Assembly: GCA_028023455.1 (NCBI GenBank)
Contig: JAQFVV010000321.1
Span: forward strand, 248,001-312,000
DNA from: Epiperipatus broadwayi
Lineage: Eukaryota > Onychophora > Udeonychophora > Euonychophora > Peripatidae
Reading direction: 5' to 3'
DNA: 64,000 nt
In this document: one piece after another, positions 43,701 through 55,700 of the stretch
Position numbering within the stretch: the first letter of the stretch is position 1
Layout of the letters: every line of letters starts with the position of its first letter
The notes under the pieces: model-generated
Seen by the model: the letters and a program-made list of their open reading frames with translations, nothing else
What the model was told of the DNA's origin: nothing
The model's database searches: none
Program-made: the position numbers and the translations under genes

Positions 43701-46700
43701 ATCAAAACTTATTTATATTATGCAGTTTTATGTGATGGAATGGAAGTGTTATTATTACATATGGAAAATTTTAAGGCATTTGAAATGAAAACTGGTGTTA
43801 AACAAATATATGTATTTGCTACAACATTATTTTGAATTTTCTGATAATGGTCTTTGAAACTGAAGTAGGGATCTAGATGCAATATAGTTTAATGGTGTAA
43901 TTTTTAATTTGAATTGGTAGGAAGTGAAAACAAGAATTTCTTTTTCTTGGATTATTATTTATAGTACAGTGACAATTGTACTATTTTTACCAGTGTTTAA
44001 AGATGATCTACAGAATTCATTTAATAATTAAAGTTAAAAAAAAAACTCAAATTATTTATTAATTAGTGATGGAAGAAAAATTCTCAGTAACTTTTATTTT
44101 GAATAATTATCAACTTGAGAATGTAACCCACTTTAATTATCTTAACAGTTTTAATTCTGCTTAATTACTTTTAGCATGTTAAAAGATAGGGAAGTAACTA
44201 CTGCTACTAAATTAGCTTTATAGTTCTATTATTTTTCCTAATTAATTGTAACTAAGTGAGACATGGACACTTATCAATTCAACATACATATATTAGAAAA
44301 GTTACATTTAAGGATACTCCATAAAATTTTAAAAATAAATAGGCAAGATCATAAGACTACCCAATATTTTTTTCAGCCTGAATGTGATACTATGGGATCC
44401 ACTGTTAAAATCAATGAACAATACAAGACTTTGTAAAAGGATATTTTATAGTGAACTTTTCATGTATGAAATAGGCTCATTTATATTATAACGATTATCT
44501 CAAAGACATTCTAAAGAAATGCAATATTGATTATTTCCAGTAGGAAGATAGAACAGACAATAGAATACATTAGATAGTTACAATTAGACATAGTGCTGAA
44601 GTATTTCAGAAAGAAATGTTGTTTTTTTTTTTTTGCAGAGGAAGTTAAAAGACAACATCACGAAATAACAACTAAACAAAAAAGTGCACCAGTATGTTTT
44701 ATATGTGGATGTATTTTGTGTTCCACAGACTGATTTATGTAATTATTGCAAAATTTTAGAGTAGTTTTTTTTTTCTTCTTGATATTAGAATGGTCATACT
44801 CATTTATAAATGGCTGCTGACATATGGGTATATAGTTAGTCAAAAGTGAAAACTGTTACCATGATGCAATTGGCAAGCTTGAGGAATAAGAACATCTTTA
44901 ATATTCTTTTCTGTAGCACTGTTGGAAAAGTCATAGAAGTGTAAATTTAATTTATTTAGTTTCCTCAAAAATAGTTTAATGTCTTAGATTGATGATTAGT
45001 AAACTAAAATTTTATTGTATATTATAAAATTGTGCAGGATTTTTTTAGAGGAATTTAATTTTGAGTCCTTTTTTTAAATATTTATTTTAGTGTTATAGAT
45101 AGTGAAATCTCTATTCTCTACTCCATAGACATATATGTTATTTTTTTTGGCTTCATTATTCTTCAAACTTTATCATATTGATTGAACTCCTCATTTAACA
45201 TTTACTATGTGAACTTTTTTTATTTGAAATGACATATCAGTACTGTTATTGTATTTATAAATATGTATACTTACATATATTGCATTTATTTGGCATATTA
45301 TCAAATAATATTCCAGTAATTAAATTTTCATCAATTTGTATTACAAATAATAAGTAAACTATGTATCAAGTATTCTTATAATTTTCTATAAATGTTTTAT
45401 GACTTTTTTTTTCTGTCTAATGTCTAATTTAAAAACATAAAAAAAGTCTTATTATCAGAAATAGTTAATTTCAATTTATTTTGAATAAAGCAAAAATAAC
45501 CACTAGTCCAATCTCTCTTCTGCCCTCAAGATAATGCTTTAATTGATTAAAATTAGCATATTACCAATTTTTGATTGAATAGTTACTGGGTTTTGAATCT
45601 TAAAAGGAGATAGAGATAATAAAGTATCACTATTACTAAAATTTTGTATAGGCTATAAAAACACTATTTTCACATTTTGAATTAAAATAGATTTCAGAAA
45701 GACGTTAAGTAAAATAAGGCTGATACAAAACACTATACTTAATATCCTGATTTTTGAAGTGTATGATTTTTGTAATATGAAATTATATATATATTTAAAT
45801 ATATAATATCAAACAAAATAAATATAATAATGAAAATATTCTAGAATAAATATTAAAAAATTCCATATGCCTATATAAAATGCAAATAAAATCGTTGTTA
45901 TAGCTAGCTTACAGCATTTTCAGTCATGCCGTAAGCTGGCTATGGCTAAGATTTTATTTAATTTATATAACATATGGAATTTTTTAATATTCTAGAATAT
46001 TTTGATTATATATTTAAATATGTGGAAATATCAGTTATATTTTCATATTAGAAAAATTACCATCCGATGTTAATAGACAGTAATCAATGAAATAGTAAAT
46101 ACTACCAAGAGATTGCATTTTGAAGAGGCACCCTGTTGAATGCTGGGTGTATTTATAGTTTACTATTTCCATTGATTACTGTTAAAAAATATTAATTTAT
46201 AATATCTAACTGATCAATGGAATCTATTATAGCTAAGGAATGTGTGATAGGTCATTAACTTTCTTTTCTGAAATCATAAATAAATAGTGTAATGCTTTAA
46301 TCTCTATATAATACCAAGTGATTGCATTTAGTAGAGCTACCCTTTTGAATGTTGGAAGTGTTTCCATTTACTATTTTCATTGATTATTGTCTATTAACTT
46401 CTGAGGATAATTTTTCTAGTAAGAAAATATAATAGAAGTTTCTACATAGTTAAATATTTAAACAATTGCATCTGTTAAAAATTATTAATTTATATATACA
46501 TACACACATGCATTTTGAAAATAAGTTAGAGAATATTTTGAATTACAAATCTGAGTTGCATTTTACATGTATTTCAACAAATAATTATTCAACGATTCTT
46601 ATCAATAATTTCTAATAGGTTCTGATTATTATTGTTTTGTTTTTTTATGTATTCTTTATTTTCTCTAATCCCTTAGAAAAAGCTGAATTAAGATTTCTAT

Positions 46701-49700
46701 ATAGTATAAATTTATGTATCTGTTTTTACTGATTGTCATTAATAAACATCAAACGGCAAGATTGCTGTTTTCATAGAAACTTTCATCTTTGTTGAATTTA
46801 TTTATTTTTTATATTCTTTGTCATGGTAAGTAATGACAAATTGGAATAGGGTAATTGCATATTTTTTTCTATAAAATATAATAGTTAGATGGTGATGACA
46901 TAAATGTATTTAAAAAACACTGAATTTGGTAGTTGGACACCTTCTTCTATTCTTGGTGTAATTAATTTTAATGTACTGTTAATATTTACATGATACGGAA
47001 GATAAAATTATATGTATAAGTGATCTTTATATTATATAATCTTCATTAAGAACTACATGAAAATCTTATTTAACAAGATTCTTATTCATTATCAATGTGA
47101 AGCCTTGAGTAGAAAATCTCTTTTATCAGATCCTGTATCACATTTATTTATGAATATGATTGGAGAAACAAAATCCATCATATCATAATCACAATTTATA
47201 TTTTTAAAGTTAGTGTATCAACATTCATCAGAGTAATCCAGATTAGTCTCAGACTTATTTTCTTTAGCCGATAATAGCTTAATACTCAATTATCTATCAC
47301 TAGTAGCTTAAGCTTTGTTACTTTTCCAAAAGTTCAAATGTGTTAGCTATTAGATTATAATTAAGGTTAGTAAAAAAAAAGTATTTTGCTAACCTAATAG
47401 TAGATCTTTATAACAAAATAAAGAAATTGCATTGGATTCAAATCTTAAAGTATTTGAAGATTTTCAATGGTTAATTTGAATTATGTAACACAAGTGGCTG
47501 TCACTTAATTAGAGTGATATTAGAGATTTTAATTGCTATTAATGCAGATATGAAATATAAATTAGGATAATCAAATAGTGCTGCTTTGGCTATCAGCACC
47601 TAATAGCAGGGATTTCTGTTGATTATTTAAAGAGTTTGTAGAAATTGCTTCAGAGAGAAGAGAACGAGATTACTCCTGACAAATATAATTATCAGTATAA
47701 ATTCAATATAAGCTATTCTTAGATCAGATGTGATGAAGTTAATTCATAAAATAAATAAATTTAACATTTCACCCTGAGTTGTTAAATCAAATGTTTTTCA
47801 ATCATAAAAGTTTTCTTATGATATTCTAATAAATTGTAGATTTTTCAGTAAAAGACAAAATTTATAAATTATTAAGTTAAGTTTAATCTCATGAAATTTC
47901 TTGGTAGATAAAAAGTAATGTCATTTTTAAATGTGTGGGAGTAGGTTTTTTTTTTTATATCTCTAATATCATTAAAGAGAAACTATTTTACATATATTGC
48001 CCTAAGTTATTGTAATTTTATAATTACTTGTACGAACTATAAAATTTTAATAAGTGTCTGAATATAAATTATGTTCTTTTTTATATTTTTAATTCGATAG
48101 TATGAAACTTTTGTACCCATAAAGAAGCATTAAAAAGAAAAAAACCTATAAATTTATAATGAAAATTTTAGTTATGATTGAAGAAATATATAAAATATCA
48201 AATTTCTGGTGATAATACTACAATACAAATAAAAACCTCTTTCAATGTAGCTGATTATTAATTGTAATTATTAATAAAATATTTATCATTTCTAATATTA
48301 ACTTTTATATATTATATATATGTTAGAGGTATTATTAAAAATTATGACTGCAAACCAACTACAGGTCATACCAGTTTGTCTGCTGATAAAAAGAAACTCA
48401 TCTGGAATATAGGTATGATTGGCTGTGATAATATAGTTAATAAATTTTTATCATTACTAATAATTGATGTATAATATATTGCTTGTATGATATTTTAGTT
48501 TTTAACTATTTATTGTAGATATAATTTAATGATTTTTAATTTTTCAATATTATTACTTCATTATTAAGATATTTATTGTCTTTCTAGTGAATTGTTTCTT
48601 TTATATTTGCTAATATCTCTCAAAAACTCTTGCTAGGCCAATAATAATAAATAAGTTAATAGAAAATATTTTGATATTAATAATTTAGTTTTTATTATTT
48701 GTTTTTATTTTTAATCCAAATAAGTGAATTTCACTAATAATTTTACTTATTTATTTCCAGTTGTAGATAAATCTCTTTATAGGTAAACTTTTTCTCATAT
48801 GCTTAATGAATTCTTTAGAAATAAACAACCCGTCAAGGAAAATTATTAAATGTATAATATATGTATATCATAATAAAATAATAAATATTATTACCGTTAA
48901 ATTTATTATTTTATTATGATTACAATTTTATTTTAATTAACGGACATTTTATTTATATTATATATCTATAAATATAAATAAGCTTATTGCTTCTTTATTA
49001 ACTAAAATATGCTGCTGATGTGGACTGAATTTATTTTTCTAAAGTTTATTGATTTAATATTCTGCTGATGTGATAATATGTTGAACTATTTCCAACATTT
49101 TTCATTAAATGTTAAATGTCTAGAAAATTGCAAACTTTATTTAAACTTTTCCAAATACCAACAACTGCTAATAATAATACTCAAATAGACAACAAGGTTA
49201 GTAATGTTTCGAGTGGTATTATTCTCTACTCTTTTTCAGCTGCCTGACTAATGACCCTACTAGCTTAGAAGTCGAACTTATAACTTGGGATTCGCAAATA
49301 TTGAATTTTAAGACAACACTCTAACTAACTGAGTGATTCTATAAAAAGCAATAGTTAATAGAAATTTCATATACTTATCCTCCTGATACCTCCACTTTTT
49401 TTAAAATATTTTTTTCTAAGAGCAAGGTTAATTAGAGGCTTCCAGACATTATTTGTATTGACACATTGGGTTGACTTATAAGATTATTTATCATTGTCAC
49501 TTGAGCAGCTTCTTTGAATTTGTTTCTTTACATTCCTCTCTATCTAATATTTTTGCATTTTTCTAATCGAATGGATATTCATTACAGTACATACATAGTC
49601 TGCTATTATCACATCTGTTTTTTTTTCTTTTCTAACCATTAATTTGTGTTCTTTCAATTGCTTATAGATAAGTACAGTATATAAAATTTTTATTGACTGT

Positions 49701-52700
49701 TGCCTTTGACAGAATAGTTCAATTGGTTAGAATGTTGCTTTAAAATTTGATATTTAAGAATCTAAAAGTGTAAGTTCAACTCCTAGGTTAGTATTGTCAC
49801 TGGTCAGGCCAGCAATATTCGAAGAAGAGCAGAGATTAATATCACTTGAAATATTGTGTAATCCATTAATCTGTGTTATCTATTTGTTTGTTATTACTAA
49901 CAATTGTTTATATTTGGAAAAGTTTAAACAAAGATTAAATTTTTTTAGACATTCACCATTTAATGACACATGATGGACATAGGCCAACATATTATCACAT
50001 CTAAAATATCCTCATCACAAATCTTCAGGCAAATATTCTGTTGAGTCTTATTATGAGACTCTTTAGTATTACTATTTATTTGTTAATGATTAGAGTAGTT
50101 ATTTAATATTTTAATAGTTACTTATTGTAAGAAAAGATTATTGTGTTACTTTTATATATGACTGGGTGTGGAACTATTTTTTTTAATATTATTAATTATG
50201 TATATATGTATAGTAAAAAAAATAAAACACTTATCTTTCTATTTCAATCTCTAATTCTTTAAAAAACAAAATAAATAATAAAGTGACATTTAAGCCTAAT
50301 TTTACATTTAAATTACGGTCATATTCTTCAATTGGTATTTATAAAAATTATCTTATAAAGATGCTTAATTATCGTTAAAAATTTATATTTTCAAGATTTC
50401 TCTACAATTTATTTTCATTTACTAATTGTTTTTTCTCTTTAAATCAAATTTTCTTTTGAATCAGAGCATTTAAGAGCATCATGTTATTGTTTGTTAATAT
50501 ACAATCATAGCCAAATTAGGTATTGGAAACTATAGTTGCATTGCAAAACTCACAGGTCTTTCAAAATATCAAACATCACAAATAAGAATACGCTTGAATT
50601 TTACTTATATTATGCTTTTTGTAGTAGCTTTACTAGAAAATATAAAAAAAGAAGTACTCCTAATTATTAAATATGATGCTTTTTGTAGTCAATAAGTACA
50701 CAATGAACAAATAAAAAATGCTTAAATGCTTTGACTCATATTATTATATAACTTTACAGTTTATTATTGCTTTAAATTGTATATTCTTGATTATATTAAT
50801 TATTTTCTACAATTGTTATTCACTGTTAACATGTTTAAAATACTGTTCCCATATATAAACAATTATTCATTAATAGTTTAATAATTGATCATTAATTAAT
50901 CATTTTAAAATGTAATATATGCATTTAAATTTCACCAATAAAAGTCTTCAAATTAGAAGACTAAAGGCAATTTCAATCTATTTAGTCATAATAATTTTGT
51001 TGAACTCTTTCATTTAAAAATCTTGATTAGCATATCAACATCACTTTCTGGTAATACAATGTCTTACAAATTTAATACGTTAACTGATAAGGAAAATGCA
51101 TACTTAATCAATTATTTATGTAATACACTGTTAAGTTGCAATCCATCAATTATACATATATTATTTTTCTGTATTTATTATTTTCTTTCTTGAGTCATAA
51201 AAGCAGTGTCATAGAAATATATGTATTGAATTTTTTTTAAATGAATCCGTGTTTTCCAATCTGGCATTTTCCCAACTTTTTTTAATTTGAAAGACACAAA
51301 TTTTATTATTATTTATATATATAAGCATGTGCCCACACATGTATGAAAATAGACAAGGAAGTATCCAAATGAAGGTTTAGCAAAATTGAATTAGATTTTG
51401 ACTCACAGAAAATATGCAATTCAAAATTATAATATTCTTAATCGATTCAATGCAGAAAGCGTTCATCAATTATTGAGATGTGAGATACATATTAATGCAA
51501 AACTAGAGAGATGGAAACTATTAAGAAAGAACTATTAACAGTTAATGTTCCTAATCTTCAGAAATATTCAATGAATCTAAATGAGAACTTGCAAATCGTT
51601 TTCTAATATTAATAGATTTTGAACATCATTCAGATTTGACTGAAATCAATAAGAAGATAACTGATACTCTATTAAAAACTGCAATGAAGATAGCTTGTAC
51701 AAAAAAGCAGCAATCTACCAATAAATTTTCTACTGAGACAAGACAATGTCTGAAGAAAAGAATGAATATGAAAATATATATAAATGATTCATTAAGAAGA
51801 ATTGAATGTCTTGAGTTTTATAAAATGATTTAAAAAAGAGTCAATAATGATATAAGAATTTATTTATTATTAATATTTTATTTTTAAAAAAGAGAATAAA
51901 CACTTAAATAATGTATTTAGTGACAGACATTTTGGAAAAGCTAATGTAATAGGGTTTTTAGTATTTTTCTATATATTATTTATAAGCAATTATTTTATCT
52001 AGCGCGTGTTTACAATTATATTACATTCAAATATCAGCCTTTCAAGCTAATTGAGCACGTGCCTTTTGAGAGTGTTAAATAAATGAATACTTTCCTCTTC
52101 AATAGATATGGTATTTATGCAGGAATAAAAAGGATCCTCTTATTCCTTTTTATTCCTGCATAAATACCATATCTTGGATTGAAGAGGAAAGTATTCATTT
52201 ATTTAAGACTCAAAAGGCACGTGCTTAATTAGCTTGAAAGGCTGATATTTGAATGTAATGTATATTATTTATGAATATGTACAGATCTGTATTTGAGTCG
52301 TGTTTAATCAAGTAATTTTGCAATATTAATAATTTATATTTTTATTTTCTTTTGTGTTTTATTATCTATTAATACTTCAATCATTTAAAATTACTTCTGA
52401 TTGTGGAATAAAAATGTTCTGTCACAGGTTCCAAATTTCCTTCTAAACATCTGGAAATTAGTCTTAATGGCAGTTTGAAGTTTGAACTTTGCCCTGAGAA
52501 AGATACTGATGCTCTTGTTACATCCAAAGCCTATGCAGAGGTCAGATATTAATTTTATTATCTGTATTATTTTTATTTTGTCAGGTTTATTTTCACAGAT
52601 GAAGTATGATATATGTACTTAACTTTATAATTTTGAAAAAAAAAAAATGTGATTTTTTTGTTATTGACTTTCAACCCTTTTTTAAATTTTAAAACATAAA

Positions 52701-55700
52701 TTTTTATATATAATACTACAGTCTGAGACAGAGTAATCAATAGATGCAAGATGTTTTGTGCATAAAATCCCAATCTGGTGTCTATTCATCCAATATCCCC
52801 AGACTAGTTTCTCGTTTGTAGCTTTCATCAATGATGAGCCTTAGATCTGAAAGCACGGCACCTAGACTTTAGGATATAATGCGACCGTCCAGCAGCCACC
52901 TTTTATCTTTTTTAGTCCCTATAAAGCTTTGAGTTCAAAATGAAAACACAATAATGTTTTCAATTCAAGATCATTTGCTTGTATATTATATAGATCTGAA
53001 CTCAGTTCAGCATCTATGCATTTTGGTGTCTTTGGTTCTTTAATAACCACAGTGACTATAATTCTATTTGACAAGATTGGTATTAAATCACTAAAACATC
53101 ACATGATCACAATTCTTTATGCTTACACAAGCTGTTAAAACAGAGGCAAAACTCTATATACAGTGGCGCCACACAGAACAAGCCAGAGTAATCTATGGAT
53201 GCAAGAAGGTTTGAGCATAAAATCCCTATCTAGTGCCTACTCATCCAATATTCCATACTAGTTTTTAACTTGTGACTTTCATCAGTGAGGATTCTTGAAT
53301 CTGAGAACACTGCAACTAGACCTTAGGATCTAATGCAACCCTCCAGCAGCCACCTTTTGCCTTTTTAGTTAACTGTAAAGCTTTGAGTTCAAAATAAACA
53401 TACAATAATGGCACTATTATGCAGAGAATTCTGCCTCTGTGTTAACAGCTTGTGTAAGCATAAGGAATGATTATGTTTAGTGATAAATATTTATACAGAA
53501 AAGTCTCCAAAAAAATATTTGGTTAATGTGTATGTGTGACATAAATAAAGTAATATACATTAATTTTTTTTATATTTTGTTTTGTTATTTCAATATTTCA
53601 TAATTACAGTTTTATATTTATATAATTAATTCTTGATATATATATAGTCTAATATTATTGCAGATAAATAATGAATTCATAGTATTATTTCCGGGAGCTT
53701 CCATGTAATAAAAATATAATAGCTAAATAGCTGCTGTTTCAGGTCAATAATAAGTACTTTACTCTGAGCTTCTTTCTGAAATCATAAGAATGTGAGTGAT
53801 GAGATTTAAAATCGTTATTTTTTCTTTTGTTGTAAAACAATGATTTTAAATCTAACCACACACATTCTTATGATTTGAGAAAGAATAATCTCTGAGAAAA
53901 ACACTTGTTATTGTACTGAAACATCAGCTATTTAGCTATTATATTTTTATTACATGGAATCTCCCAGAAATTATACTATGAATTTTTATTGCATTTATAA
54001 TAATAAACTATACAGTAATGTACATTAAAAAATGACCAAAGATGATTCTGGAATAATACTAATACAAAATAATAAATCAGATAATTAATTCAAATATATA
54101 TATAATATCATGTATATATATATATATGACTTTATTGCTATTTTTTATTGTAGAATTAATTGATTTTTTATTTTTTTGTCTATTATTATTTTAGATTAAA
54201 TTTAAGATATTAGAATACACTTATAGTGGTGTCTGCATTGAACCTAAATCTATTCAAGTGACACCAAGTACCAAGTGTAAACCAGTTTCAGGTAATTGAA
54301 ATTATCGTTTAATAAAAATAATACTTTATTTTAAAAATGTTAATTTTTTTTATATATATTATGAGAGTAATTACTGTATTATTCTGAGTAATTTATTAAT
54401 TGAATAAATTAACAGTATTATAAAAATATAGAACTGGAGTTTATAGGTCTAGAAATGAAGATAATAATTAATAATGAATGAAGAGAAATTGAAACCAATA
54501 TTATGACCTTTTTCAATAATTTTTTGTAGTATTAATCATTACAATCTTATTTTTAAAAACTGTATTTTAAGGATGGTATTGTTAAAAAAAAATATTTTAT
54601 CAAAAGTAGAAAAAAAATTTAGTCATGTCTGAACTTAATCCATGATTGTCTTCTTAGCATGATTTTGAATTATGTTCACTTTAACTAAAATTATTTTTCA
54701 TTTAGAGAAATAAAACTTTTAAATGCAATTATTAATAAGGAAGAAATGATAATATCTCTACTCTGGAAATCCAAATGTAAGCATAAAGTGAAATCAGTGA
54801 ATATTATATACCATTGTAAATATTGTTATTTATATAGTGCGATGTTTTTTATGAATTATAATATCATAGCTTAAACCATGGCACAAGACTTTATCTTGTG
54901 TTTGGAAAGGAGAGTATATATATTAATTATAAATATTGTTCCATCTGTAAAGCGCATGTGCCATGATTTAAGCTACGTTGTTATTATAATTTATATGCCA
55001 TTGTAAAATTTTGCTGATTGATCTTTTTTCGAACTGTAAATATTGATTTAAATTAAATTTATCCAGAGGCAAAAGCAAGTTAATGATAAAAAGTCAGCCT
55101 GTTTTTATAGCTATATAGATTTGATATTAATTCAGGAATTCCATATTTTATAGATTTCATTTTAAGATGGATTAAAGATATTAATTAAAATAAAAATAAC
55201 CTTGTATTTGGTTTTCATTAAGTGCACATTTTTTTTATCAGTAGTGAATCAACATCATATTTCAGCTTTTTTTTTTTCTTTTTACAATCAATACATTGAT
55301 AATCATGTGGACAATCCAGATTAATCTGGGACTTTTATCTTCTAGCTAAGAATAACTAGATACTTATTTACGGATCATTATTGTTTGGTTTGCTGGTTTA
55401 AAGACCAGTCATCTATTTAAAAGAAAAATCCTAAGTTTTGATCTGAAAAAATTTCAAGGGTTTCTTCAGTCTATGCTACATCTTTATGTTATGGACACAA
55501 CAATCATATGATCTAACTAATATCTACAAGATTGTTAAATAGAGAAAAATAGTAAATCTTGATAAACATTTTCATTAAAATTTTTTATTATTGTTTTTTT
55601 TTTTGTAAACTTGTATCTAAATAAAAAAGATCAATTGAATGTAAAGATCTCTTTTTAGTATATTTTAAGTATATCATGTAGATCTAAATATAAGAAGTTA

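Noticed and set aside
53261-53286. Intact hammerhead ribozyme
   Set aside because: GAAAC is mutated to AAAAC and the first pair of stem II is A-A, so this individual copy is not expected to cleave.
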